Assembly (NCBI RefSeq): GCF_001567585.1
Contig: NZ_LRQV01000005.1
Span: forward strand, 1 to 64,000
DNA: 64,000 nt
Source: Micromonospora rosaria
Lineage (GTDB): Bacteria; Actinomycetota; Actinomycetes; Mycobacteriales; Micromonosporaceae
Direction of reading: 5' to 3'
The notes beneath the pieces were generated by a model. That model did not search any database and was not told the DNA's origin. It saw nothing but the letters and a program-made list of their open reading frames with translations. Below, one piece after another: positions 18,779-27,270 of this stretch (position 1 is its first letter; every line of letters starts with the position of its first letter). A program made the position numbers and the translations under genes.

Positions 18779-19187
18779 CCCTCGACCTCGGTCGCGCCGC
18801 CGGGTGCGGTCGCCTGCACGGTATCTCTACCCCGACCGCTCATCCACGAGTCAGGATTATCTCGCCGATCATCCGGTCAGGCCGCGTGGCAGGGGCGTTT
18901 CACGATCAGAAAGCGGTGCGGTCGGCCCGATGAACCCGACGGCGGCGACAACGGCCGGAACGAGTGTCCACGAGCCCGGCCCTTTCGAGTTGCCCCATCT
19001 GTGAGACCACCCCGACAGCACACCGCACTGCCGGCCCGTACCCGGCACCGCCTGGACACCCCCCGTCCGCTCAGCGCACTGCCGGCTGAACCCCACAACG
19101 CAGTGAACCTCGGAAGATTTCGGCCCCTCCGGGGGCCACCCGGCTCCAAGATCTCTCGGAGCCCCACGACCGATCACCGCACGCCCG
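18779..19187. other. Intergenic region, no gene seen
   Basis: About 410 bases between the dgt start and the terminator of the sugar-acid operon. It should contain the dgt promoter. It is slightly less GC-rich than its surroundings. I find no RNA gene, no repeat of note and no coding frame with family resemblance. Confidence 0.6.
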
Positions 19188-19228
19188 ACCCGGCCCCGGG
19201 GCCCGTCGAGGGGCGGCCGGGGCCGGGT
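19188..19228 (-). terminator. Terminator of the TctCBA/isomerase/kinase operon
   Basis: Perfect 12-base arms ACCCGGCCCCGG (19188-19199) and CCGGGGCCGGGT (19217-19228) begin three bases past the FGGY kinase stop codon (19232-19234). No U-run. Position directly after the last gene of an eight-gene operon makes the call likely. Confidence 0.7.
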
Positions 19229-19231
19229 GGT

Positions 19232-20731
19232 TCAGGCGGGAGTGCTGCCCTGGAGTGCGGCGAGGGTGTGCACCTGGGCCCGGGTGTCGGTGTAGAGGCT
19301 GGTGTACCCGGCGTAGAGGGTGTCGTAGGTGCCCCGGACCGCCGGGTCGGGACGGACGATCTCGCCCGGCCGGGTCCAGTCGGTGTCCGGGGCGACCAGC
19401 CCGGCCCCGGTCGCGGCCAGCAGGGCGTCGCCGTAGCTGGCCCCGATGGTCACCGCCGGCACCTCCTGCTCCCGCCCGGTGACGTCGCTGACGATCCGGG
19501 TCCAGAGCCCGCCCTGGGTGCCGCCGCCCACCGCGACCAGCCGGCGCACCGGGTTGGCCGAGGTGTCCAGCAACTCCAGGATCTGCCGGATGCCGAAGGC
19601 GATGCCCTCGTACACGGCCCGGAACAGGTGCCCCCGGCCGTGCCGCAGGGTCAGCCCGGCGATCACCCCCCGGGCGTCCGGGTCGAAGATCGGGGTGCGT
19701 TCCCCGGCGAAGTACGGCAGCAGCAGCAGCCCGTCGGAGCCCGCCGGCACCCGGGCCGCCTCGGCGACCAGGGTCTCGAAGGGCACCTCCCCCACCAGGT
19801 CCCGGACCCAGCTCGTCAGACTGCCCGAGGTGGCCATCCCGGCGGCCAGGCAGTGCTGACCCTCGGCCACCCCAACGGTGTTCCAGAGCTGGGGGTGCCG
19901 GGCGATGCCCTGGAGCTGCTGCACGAAGAACATGGTGGAGCCGTACATCAGCATCAGGTCGCCGGGGCGGCGCACCCCGACGCTGACCGACTCCGCCCAG
20001 GCGTCCACCGTGCCGGCGCAGACCGGGGTGCCCTCGGGCAGCCCGGTGGCCTCCGCCGCCGCCCGGGTCACCTGGCCGACGATCTCCGCCGACCAGGCCA
20101 ACCGGGGCGGGGGCAGGTGCCCCATGATCTCGGCGTACCAGGGCTGGTGCCAGTCCCGCGCCTCGATGTCGTACAGCGGCACCGACTGGCTGGCGGTGTG
20201 GTGGTCCAGGACATACTCGCCGGTCAGCTTCCGCACCACGTACGAGCTGGAGTTGTACCAGCGTCGGGCGTCCCGCCACACCTGCGGTTCGTGCCGGCGT
20301 ACCCACTCGGCCTTCGGCCCGACCGCCTGGGTGGTCAGCGGGGTACCGGTCCGGTCCAGCACCTGCTCCGCCCCGTACCGCCCGGTCAGCTCGGCGATCT
20401 CGGCGGTGGCCCGCATGTCGATGCCGTACAGGATGGCCGGCCGGACCGGGGTGTCCTGCTCGTCGCAGAGGACCAGGCAGGGGCCCACCCCGCTGACGCA
20501 GACCGCTGCGATCGGGGCCCCCTCGGCGGCGGCGGTCAGCTCGGCGGCGATGGAGACCACGTCGGCCCACCAGACCCCCTCGGGGTCGACCTCCGCCCAG
20601 CCCGGTCGGGGCAGGGACATCGACCGGGGGCGGGGCCGCACGGCGGTGGCCACCACCCGCCCCTGCGCGTCGGTGAGCACCCCCTTGCTGCTCCCCGTCC
20701 CCAGGTCGATGCCGATCAGCAGCGGGTCCAT
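19232..20731 (-). CDS. FGGY-family carbohydrate kinase
   Basis: 499 residues. Phosphate-1 motif GIDLGTGSSKGVL at the start, catalytic Asp in GTVDAWAESVSVG (about residue 240), second FGGY block PYFAGERTPIFDPDARGVI and adenosine loop VAVGGGTQGGLWTRIV. These kinases phosphorylate ketoses or sugar alcohols such as xylulose, fuculose, ribulose or erythritol. Start ATG 20731 overlaps the isomerase-like stop by one base. Last gene of the operon; it probably phosphorylates the ketose made by the isomerase encoded just upstream. Exact sugar cannot be read from sequence. Confidence 0.9.
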   Translation of the reverse strand: MDPLLIGIDLGTGSSKGVLTDAQGRVVATAVRPRPRSMSLPRPGWAEVDPEGVWWADVVSIAAELTAAAEGAPIAAVCVSGVGPCLVLCDEQDTPVRPAILYGIDMRATAEIAELTGRYGAEQVLDRTGTPLTTQAVGPKAEWVRRHEPQVWRDARRWYNSSSYVVRKLTGEYVLDHHTASQSVPLYDIEARDWHQPWYAEIMGHLPPPRLAWSAEIVGQVTRAAAEATGLPEGTPVCAGTVDAWAESVSVGVRRPGDLMLMYGSTMFFVQQLQGIARHPQLWNTVGVAEGQHCLAAGMATSGSLTSWVRDLVGEVPFETLVAEAARVPAGSDGLLLLPYFAGERTPIFDPDARGVIAGLTLRHGRGHLFRAVYEGIAFGIRQILELLDTSANPVRRLVAVGGGTQGGLWTRIVSDVTGREQEVPAVTIGASYGDALLAATGAGLVAPDTDWTRPGEIVRPDPAVRGTYDTLYAGYTSLYTDTRAQVHTLAALQGSTPA

Positions 20732-22365
20732 CAGAGGCTCACGTCGCCGCAGAGGTGCACCACCAGGCCCAGCTCGGCGAACATCGCCGCCTTGGCGGCC
20801 AGGGCCTTGTCGGCGGTGGCGGCGTCCGGGGCGTACACCACGTTCAGGTGGTTGGCCTTGTGCCGGGCCATGAGCTGGTCCCGACCCACGCCGTGCAGCA
20901 CCGCGTGCATGATCGGCCACTGCGGGTTGGTGGCGTTGAGCCGGCGCTGGGTCTCCTCCGCCGGCAGCTCGACCGCGCTGCCCCGGCCCAGGTCGACGTG
21001 GAGGACGCCGTCCATGATGAACACCCGCGACCAGACGATCTCCCCGGGCTTGGAGACGCCGCTGAGGGTGCCGCCGCCCAGCGGGAAGAACATCGGCGGC
21101 TGCCGCATGCTCCAGCTCTTGTCGTACCCGCCGTTGTGCGAGGCGGGCACCGAGCCGGAGATCTCCATCACCCAGACGAACCGGCCGTCGTACTCCTCGC
21201 CCCACCGGATGTCGTGCAGCGTGGTCGCCGGGTCCAGCCCCATCGCGGTCCAGATCCGGTTGGTGACCAGGGAGTCCACGGCCACCCCCTCGTCGACCTC
21301 GTTGAAGTGCGGCAGCGGCGCGCCGGCGTACAGCTCGCGGGCGCCGTCGCGGCTGCGCACCGGGGGCCGGGAGACGTTGTTGAGCAGCCCCTCGACCAGG
21401 TCGCTGGCCGGGACGACGTCCTTGAGGCCCTGCTGGTACTGGATGCCCACCGCGTCCAGGCCGAAGTCGTCGGAGATGCGCAGCGCGGCCACGTACATCT
21501 TGAACTGGCTGTGCAGTTGGGCGTCGGTCAGCTCGGTCGCCTCGTCGGTGCCGGTGTGGAAGGTCAGCCCGGCGGCGTCGAGCCAGTCCCGTACGGCCTG
21601 GGCCTCGGCGTCGTCGACCCGGCCCATCTCGGCCACCAGGGCGCTCTGCGACAGCCGCTCCTTGTAGATGCCGAGCGGGTTGAGCAGCTCGTCGTCGATG
21701 ATGGCGTTGTACATGCCCATGCAGCCCTCGTCGAAGACGCCGATGATGGCCTTGTCCCGGCGCAGCTGCTCGGCCAGCGCCCGGCCGAGCCGGACCTCCT
21801 CGGTCTCCGGCAGCGCCGGCAGGTCCCGCACGTGGCTCTGGTCGTGCTCCAGCGTGCCGGTCTCCAGCCAGGTCCGCAGCCCGTCGACCGCCCAGTCGTC
21901 GGTGAACTTCTCGCTCCACAGGATGGAGTGCGCCACCCCCGCCTTGGTCAGGCTGGCGGTCAACCCGAGCAGGCCGACCAGGCCGGGGAACTCGCCGTTC
22001 CAGTTCGCCACCACCAGGATCGGGCCCCGGTGGGTCCGCAGCCCGGCCAGCACGTGGTGGCTGTACTGCCAGACCGCCTCGGCGACGATCAGCGGGGCGT
22101 CCGGCGGGATCGACTTGAAGACCTCGATGCCCTGCCGCTGGCTGGCGATGAAGCCGTGCCCGGCGTCGGCGTCGAACGGGTGGGCCCGGTGGACCCGGTG
22201 GCCGAGGGCGGTCACCGCCCGCTCCAGGTCGGCCTCGAACTGCCGCTGCGTGGGCCAGCAGGTGACGTTGGCGCTCAGCCGCAGGTCACCACTGGCGACG
22301 GTGTAGACGACCCCCGGCTCGGCCTGGGGCTGTTCGGTCGACGCGGGAAAGGCGTAGCTGCTCAC
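20731..22365 (-). CDS. L-fucose/L-arabinose isomerase-like protein
   Basis: 544 residues from GTG 22365 with AAGGAG upstream. The fold family is seen in GHRVHRAHPFDADAGHGFIA, VANWNGEFPGLVGLLGL, VFDEGCMGMYNAIID and the C-terminal MHAVLHGVGRDQLMARH. The DEGCMGMYN block resembles the metal-binding region of L-fucose isomerase (FucI). FucI-type enzymes convert an aldose to a ketose with Mn2+. It is shorter than classic FucI (about 590) and diverged, so the sugar is uncertain. It sits between a DapA-family lyase and an FGGY kinase, supporting an isomerase-then-kinase route. Confidence 0.85.
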   Translation of the reverse strand: MSSYAFPASTEQPQAEPGVVYTVASGDLRLSANVTCWPTQRQFEADLERAVTALGHRVHRAHPFDADAGHGFIASQRQGIEVFKSIPPDAPLIVAEAVWQYSHHVLAGLRTHRGPILVVANWNGEFPGLVGLLGLTASLTKAGVAHSILWSEKFTDDWAVDGLRTWLETGTLEHDQSHVRDLPALPETEEVRLGRALAEQLRRDKAIIGVFDEGCMGMYNAIIDDELLNPLGIYKERLSQSALVAEMGRVDDAEAQAVRDWLDAAGLTFHTGTDEATELTDAQLHSQFKMYVAALRISDDFGLDAVGIQYQQGLKDVVPASDLVEGLLNNVSRPPVRSRDGARELYAGAPLPHFNEVDEGVAVDSLVTNRIWTAMGLDPATTLHDIRWGEEYDGRFVWVMEISGSVPASHNGGYDKSWSMRQPPMFFPLGGGTLSGVSKPGEIVWSRVFIMDGVLHVDLGRGSAVELPAEETQRRLNATNPQWPIMHAVLHGVGRDQLMARHKANHLNVVYAPDAATADKALAAKAAMFAELGLVVHLCGDVSL

Positions 22366-22396
22366 GAAGGGCTCCTTGGGACGGGTGCGGACGGGG

Positions 22397-23275
22397 TCAG
22401 AGCAGGTCGGCGACGTCGGCTTCGAGGGCGCGACGGTCGGCCGGCGAGATCGGGTCGAGCGGGGCCCGCAGCCCGCTGGCCGGCAGGCCGCGCAGTTCGA
22501 GCACGGCCTTGAGGTGGGCGAGGTTGCCCTGCCGGGTGGCGGCCACCGCGCGCAGGGACCGTTCCCGGGCCACCGCGAGGGCGGCGGCGTCCCCGCTGCG
22601 CAGGGCGTCCCGGACGGCCAGGAACGGGCCGGGCAGCACCGAGCTGACCCCGGACACCACCCCGGCCCCGCCGGCGTCGACGACCTCGGTGAACTCGGCG
22701 TCGGCACCGGAGTAGACCGGCACCGCCCGGTCGGCCAGCGCGGCGAGGTACCCGGTCAGCACGTCGGTCGGCTCACCGCTGATCTTCACGCCGGCCAGTC
22801 CGGTGCCGGCCAGCCGGGCGAGCAGGGCCGGGGAGACGGTGGTGGTGGTCCGGGCCGCGAAGAGGTACCCGTACACCGGCCGCCCGGCGGCGGCGGCCAC
22901 CACGGCCTCGTAGTAGCCCAGCAGGGCCGCCTCGGTGGCCGGGAAGTAGTGCGGGGTCAGCGCCGCGAACCGGCGGGCCCCCCGGTCGACGGCGGCCCGG
23001 GTGAGCGCGACCGCCTGCCGGGTGCAGGCGTGCCCGACGTGCCAGTAGGTCCGCTCCGGGCCGAACGCCTCGCCCGCCTCGACGCAGACGGCCAGCCGCT
23101 CGTCGTCGGTGAGGGTGGTGAACTCCCCGGTGGTGCCGGCCACGAAGACCCCGTCCAGGGGGTGCGGGGCGAGCTGGTCGTAGGCGGCCCGGGTGGCCTT
23201 CAGGTCGACGGTGCCGTCGGCCTCGAAGAGGATCGGCAGGGCACTGATCAGGTTCGCGGCGGGATGGGCCGTCAT
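22397..23275 (-). CDS. DapA/NanA-family class I aldolase (dihydrodipicolinate synthase family)
   Basis: 292 residues forming a TIM barrel. The hallmark VAGTTGEFTTLTDDERL is near residue 50, and the Schiff-base lysine is in LAGVKISGEPTDV (about residue 163). The tyrosine region is unusual (VYGYLFAARTTTTVS instead of YNxPxRTG), so it is not a housekeeping DapA. Relatives cleave 2-keto-3-deoxy sugar acids, N-acetylneuraminate or related keto acids into pyruvate plus an aldehyde. It overlaps the Asp-box gene by four bases and belongs to the TctCBA operon, suggesting breakdown of an acidic sugar. Confidence 0.88.
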   Translation of the reverse strand: MTAHPAANLISALPILFEADGTVDLKATRAAYDQLAPHPLDGVFVAGTTGEFTTLTDDERLAVCVEAGEAFGPERTYWHVGHACTRQAVALTRAAVDRGARRFAALTPHYFPATEAALLGYYEAVVAAAAGRPVYGYLFAARTTTTVSPALLARLAGTGLAGVKISGEPTDVLTGYLAALADRAVPVYSGADAEFTEVVDAGGAGVVSGVSSVLPGPFLAVRDALRSGDAAALAVARERSLRAVAATRQGNLAHLKAVLELRGLPASGLRAPLDPISPADRRALEADVADLL

Positions 23276-24288
23276 GGGGTGCGCTCCGAGGGGTCGAGCA
23301 GGGCGAGCACGATGCCGCGCCGCTGCCAGGTGTAGGTCACGACGAGCCGGTCCCCCACGGGGACCAGGCAGGGGTACGAGAACTCGTTGTCCCCGGTGGT
23401 CAGCACCCCGGAGTCGGCGGGCCGGTAGCCCTCACCCGCCGTCTCGCCGAGGGACTCCTCCAGGGTCAGCCAGGGCTGGAAGGTCTCCCCCTCGTCGGTG
23501 GAGGTGGAGACGACCAGGGGGGCGCGGCTGGCCCAGTCCCCCACCGTCGGGTTGTGGGCCAGGTACACGGTGCCGCCGAGGCGGGCGACGGCGATGCCGG
23601 AGTTGTTGTTCGGCACCCCGCTGAGCATCCCCGGCGTCCAGGTCTCGCCCTCGTCGTCACTGCTCGCGGCGACCAGCCGGCCGGCGGTGCTGCGGGCCAG
23701 CAGCCGCACCGTGCCGTCCGGGGTCTGCCAGAGGGCGGGCTGGATGGCGCCCGCGCCGGGGAAGGTGTCGTGGTCGAGGGCGATGTCCGGCCGCCGCCGC
23801 CAGGTCCGGCCGTCGTCGTCGCTGAGGTCGACGAAGCAGTCCCAGCGGGGGCGCTCCCCCCAGGTCTCGGTGGAGGCCCCGGCGAGCAGCCGGCCGGAGC
23901 GCAGCCGCAGCGGCGGGGTGCGGACCGGGCCCCGGCCGCCGGGCTCCCCCACCCGACGCGGCGTGGACCAGGTCCGGCCCCCGTCGGCCGAGGTCACCGC
24001 GTACGTCACCCAGGCCGAGATGGTCGTGCCGACCTTGAACCAGCAGACCAGGTCCCCGTCGGTCCGCCGGTGCAGCACCGGGTTCCAGCAGGGGGCCAGG
24101 TCCCCGCTGACGACCACCGGGGCCGACCAGGCGGCACCGGCTCCGGTGGCGAGCCAGATCCGGGAGTTGGCCGCCCCCTCGTGGTCACCGGCGAACCAGG
24201 CGACCACGAGGGTGTCGTCGACCGCACAGACGGTGCTGCCGTGGCACTGGCCGGGGACGTCCCGGACGACGAAGTGCTTCGCCGTCAC
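23272..24288 (-). CDS. Sialidase-like Asp-box (BNR_2) protein
   Basis: 338 residues from GTG 24288, overlapping the TctA stop by four bases. Four Asp boxes are visible: SADGGRTW, SDDDGRTW, SSDDEGETW and STDEGETF, the beta-propeller blades of sialidase-fold proteins. The C-terminus (NEFSYPCLVPVGDRLVVTYTWQR) matches the BNR_2 type. There is no signal peptide or membrane anchor, so it acts inside the cell, unlike secreted sialidases. It may hydrolyse or bind an imported acidic glycoside. A true sialidase function is unproven; the usual catalytic FRIP-arginine segment is not obvious. Confidence 0.8.
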   Translation of the reverse strand: MTAKHFVVRDVPGQCHGSTVCAVDDTLVVAWFAGDHEGAANSRIWLATGAGAAWSAPVVVSGDLAPCWNPVLHRRTDGDLVCWFKVGTTISAWVTYAVTSADGGRTWSTPRRVGEPGGRGPVRTPPLRLRSGRLLAGASTETWGERPRWDCFVDLSDDDGRTWRRRPDIALDHDTFPGAGAIQPALWQTPDGTVRLLARSTAGRLVAASSDDEGETWTPGMLSGVPNNNSGIAVARLGGTVYLAHNPTVGDWASRAPLVVSTSTDEGETFQPWLTLEESLGETAGEGYRPADSGVLTTGDNEFSYPCLVPVGDRLVVTYTWQRRGIVLALLDPSERTP

Positions 24289-25817
24289 CGGCTCGCCCCG
24301 GCGGGGACCGGCGGGTCGGTCGGGGTGTCGCTGTCCTCGGGGCGCTGCCTGCGCGCCTTCATCCGGGCACGGACCCGGGGCAGCACCACGGCCGCCACGC
24401 CCAGCAGCAGCAGACCCATCGCGATCGGGCTGGTGTAGATGGACTCCAGCCCGCCCAGCTCCATCGACCGGCGGAAGTTCCGCTCGGCCAGCGGGCCGAG
24501 GATCAGGCCGAGGACGATCGGCCCGGCGGGGAAGCCGTACCGGCGCAGCAGCAGCCCGAGCACACCGAAGCCGAGCATGACCCCGACGTCGAAGACGCTG
24601 CTGTTGACCGCGTACGTACCGACCACGCAGAAGGTGAGGATCACCGTCCACAGGAACCGGTTGGGCAGTTCGAGCAGCTTGGCCACCCCGCGCATGCGGA
24701 GCAGGCTCAGCCCCAGGGTCAGCACGGTGGCGAAGAACATGATGCCGGCGATGGAGTAGACCAGGTCCGGCTGGTTGCTGAACAGGCCGGGGCCGGGCTG
24801 GATGCCCCAGATGATCATCGAGCCGAGCATGACCGCCATCACCGAGTCACCCGGCACCCCGAGGGCGAGGGTGGTCAGCACCGACCCACCGACCCCGGCG
24901 TTGGACGAACTGTCGGCGGCGGTGAGCCCCTCGATCGAGCCCTTGCCGAACTTCTCCGGCTCCTTGGAGAGCCGCTTGGCCTGGTTCCAGGCGACGATGC
25001 CGCCGATGTCGCCGCCGACGGCGGGCAGGACCCCGACCACGGTGCCGACGCCCGAGCCGACGGCGACCGGCTTGACCATCTGCCGGGCCTCCCGCTTGTC
25101 CGGCCACCAGCGACCGAAGTTGGTGATCGGCTTCTGGGAGGCGTGCCGCTTGGAGAGCATCTGGCTGAAGACCTCGGCGATGCCGAAGAGGCCGATGATC
25201 ACCGCGATGAAGGGGACCCCCTCGACCAACTGCGGGATGCCGAAGGTGAACCGGTCCGACCCGTCCATCGGGTCCCGGCCGATGGTGCCCAGGGCCAGGC
25301 CGAAGAGGCCGGCGATGAGGCCCTTGACGAGCTGCTTCCCGGAGACCTCGATCATCATGGTCAGACCGAAGATCACCAGGGCGAACATCTCCGGGGACCC
25401 GAACTGCATGGCCACGGTGCTCAGCGGGATCGCCGCGACCATCAGCACCGCGATGCCGACGAAACCGCCGATCGCCGAGGCGAAGGCCGAGGCGGTCAAC
25501 GCGATGCCGGCCTTGCCCTGCTTGGCCAGGGAGTACCCGTCGAAGGTGGTGGCGATCGAGGCGGGGGTACCCGGGGTGTTGATCAGGATGGCCGGGACCC
25601 GGTCACCGAACTGGGCCCCGATCAGGATGGTCAGCAGCACGGCCAGGCCGGGCAGCGGATCCATGGTCAGGGTGAAGGCGCTGGCCAGGGCGACCGCCAT
25701 GGTGGCGGTGACCCCCGGGAAGGCGCCGACCAGCATGCCGATCGCCGCGCCCGCGAGGACACAGACCAGCATCTCGAGCGAGAGGAGGGCGCCGAAGCCC
25801 TCGACCATTGCGTTCAT
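24285..25817 (-). CDS. tctA: Tripartite tricarboxylate transporter, large permease TctA
   Basis: 510 residues with about 11-12 hydrophobic segments. The TctA hallmark AFPGVTATMAVALASAFT and the mirrored GVLPAVGGDIGGIVAWNQAK, plus PAILINTPGTPASIATTFDG, are clear. It moves a carboxylate substrate with Na+ or H+, fed by the extracytoplasmic TctC protein. ATG 25817 overlaps tctB by four bases (ATGA). Most TTT substrates carry a carboxylate, which fits an operon aimed at a sugar acid. The cytoplasmic tail is basic and Pro-rich. Confidence 0.95.
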   Translation of the reverse strand: MNAMVEGFGALLSLEMLVCVLAGAAIGMLVGAFPGVTATMAVALASAFTLTMDPLPGLAVLLTILIGAQFGDRVPAILINTPGTPASIATTFDGYSLAKQGKAGIALTASAFASAIGGFVGIAVLMVAAIPLSTVAMQFGSPEMFALVIFGLTMMIEVSGKQLVKGLIAGLFGLALGTIGRDPMDGSDRFTFGIPQLVEGVPFIAVIIGLFGIAEVFSQMLSKRHASQKPITNFGRWWPDKREARQMVKPVAVGSGVGTVVGVLPAVGGDIGGIVAWNQAKRLSKEPEKFGKGSIEGLTAADSSSNAGVGGSVLTTLALGVPGDSVMAVMLGSMIIWGIQPGPGLFSNQPDLVYSIAGIMFFATVLTLGLSLLRMRGVAKLLELPNRFLWTVILTFCVVGTYAVNSSVFDVGVMLGFGVLGLLLRRYGFPAGPIVLGLILGPLAERNFRRSMELGGLESIYTSPIAMGLLLLGVAAVVLPRVRARMKARRQRPEDSDTPTDPPVPAGASR

Positions 25818-26305
25818 AGCGGGACCCTCAGCAGCAGGCCGAAGAGGACGTAGATCACGACCGTCACCCCGGCGGGGAAGAGGACCAGGTCCTTGAGCCC
25901 CCGGCCCCCGGCGATCCAGGTCAGGGCGGCGACGAAGACCAGCCCGGAGACCAGGAAGTGCACGAAGTACCAGAGGAAGCCGAAGGCGACCGTGGCCACG
26001 ACGAAGCCGACCACCCGCACGATCCCCGAGCGGACGACGGGGCCCTCGTCCTCGTCGTCGTCGGCCTCCGGCGTCCTGACGAAGGCGAGGACGATCTGGA
26101 GGACCGAAAGGCCCATGATCCCGAAGGCCAGGGCCTCGGGCCAGATCCGGGGGCTCACCGCCATCACCCGGGTCGGCAGCTCGATCGAGCGGGCCAACCA
26201 GAGCAGCACGGCGCCCAGCACCAGGCAGATCGCCCCCGGTGCCGCCTCGCGCCAACGCGAGGCGGCACCGGAGTCACCCTGGATCGGCGGGTGGACGGTA
26301 GCCAT
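25814..26305 (-). CDS. tctB: Tripartite tricarboxylate transporter, small membrane subunit TctB
   Basis: 163 residues with four hydrophobic segments (PGAICLVLGAVLLWLAR; GLSVLQIVLAF; VGFVVATVAFGFLWYFVHFL; FPAGVTVVIYVLFGLLL) and an acidic loop DDDEDEG. This is the size and layout of TctB, the poorly conserved subunit that pairs with TctA. Its ATG at 26305 shares one base with the tctC stop (TAATG). Identity rests largely on position between tctC and tctA. Confidence 0.9.
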   Translation of the reverse strand: MATVHPPIQGDSGAASRWREAAPGAICLVLGAVLLWLARSIELPTRVMAVSPRIWPEALAFGIMGLSVLQIVLAFVRTPEADDDEDEGPVVRSGIVRVVGFVVATVAFGFLWYFVHFLVSGLVFVAALTWIAGGRGLKDLVLFPAGVTVVIYVLFGLLLRVPL

Positions 26306-27270
26306 TACCGGTAGATCTCGCCGAAGCGCTCGAACTCGGACTGGGCGAACTGGGTGGCCTCGTCGGGGGAGGTCGCCAGCGGCGTGTTGCCGGCCCGGGT
26401 CATCACGTCCTTGAAGGACTCCGAGGAGGCGGCCTTCTGCACGGCGGCGGCCAGCCGCTCCTTGACGCTGTCCGGCAGCCCGGCGGGGGCGCCCATCAGG
26501 CCCCAGCCACCGATGACCACGTCGACGCCCTGCTCGGTGGCGGTCGGCACCTCCGGCAGGGAGGTCACCCGCTCGGGGGCCAGCACGGCCAGGACCCGGA
26601 GCTGGTTGTTGCCCGCCGCGGAGGCGGACTCGCTGACCCCGGCCATCACGGCCTGGACCTCGCCGGAGACCCCGGCGGCCACGGCGGGGGCACCGCCGTC
26701 GTACGGCACCGGCTTGAAGGTCGCCCCGGCCGCCTCGCCGAGGGCCAGGGTGGCGGCCTCCCAGATCGCCCCGGCGCCCGAGTTCGACACGGTGATCGTG
26801 CCCGGGTTCTGCTTCGCCGCGGCGAGCAGCTCGTCGAGGGTCTGGTACGGGCTGTTGGTCGGCACCGAGAGGGTCGCCGGGGCGTTCATGACCTGCCCGA
26901 GGATGGTGTACTGCTCGGGCTTGATGTCGGCGCCCTGGTGACCCAGCATCGACACCTCCACCGGGATGAACCCGATGGAGTACCCGTCGGCGGGGCGGTC
27001 CTTGAGGTAGGTCAGGCCGACCCGACCCCCGCCACCGGTGCGGTTCTCGACCACGATCGACCGGCCGAGGTCCGCCTCCAGCTCCTTGGCGAGGGTACGG
27101 GCGGTCAGGTCGGAGCCACCGCCGGCGCCGGCGTGCACGACGAGGGTGAAGTCCTTCGCGGGGAAGTTCTCGGCGTCACCGGAGTCGCTACCGCCCCGGT
27201 TGGCGCAACCGGTCATGACCAAGGTGCCGGCGAGGGCGACAGCGGCGAGCCGCAGCATTCGTGATCTCAT
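26305..27270 (-). CDS. tctC: TctC/Bug-family solute-binding lipoprotein
   Basis: 321 residues. A lipoprotein signal ends at VMTGC (about residue 22). The mature part has the TctC/Bug fold: TLVVHAGAGGGSDLTARTLA, SIVVENRTGGGGRVGLTYL and AVPYDGG-type PVPYDGGAPAVAAGVSGEV. In the family, these loops clasp a carboxylated ligand through water and backbone amides. It hands the ligand to TctAB. ATG 27270 overlaps the GntR stop (ATGA). Ligand unknown. Confidence 0.94.
   Translation of the reverse strand: MRSRMLRLAAVALAGTLVMTGCANRGGSDSGDAENFPAKDFTLVVHAGAGGGSDLTARTLAKELEADLGRSIVVENRTGGGGRVGLTYLKDRPADGYSIGFIPVEVSMLGHQGADIKPEQYTILGQVMNAPATLSVPTNSPYQTLDELLAAAKQNPGTITVSNSGAGAIWEAATLALGEAAGATFKPVPYDGGAPAVAAGVSGEVQAVMAGVSESASAAGNNQLRVLAVLAPERVTSLPEVPTATEQGVDVVIGGWGLMGAPAGLPDSVKERLAAAVQKAASSESFKDVMTRAGNTPLATSPDEATQFAQSEFERFGEIYR

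Noticed and set aside
18779..19231. tRNA or other RNA gene in the gap between dgt and the sugar-acid operon
   Set aside because: No acceptor or T-loop (GGTTCGAATCC-like) sequence; only a terminator hairpin is found.
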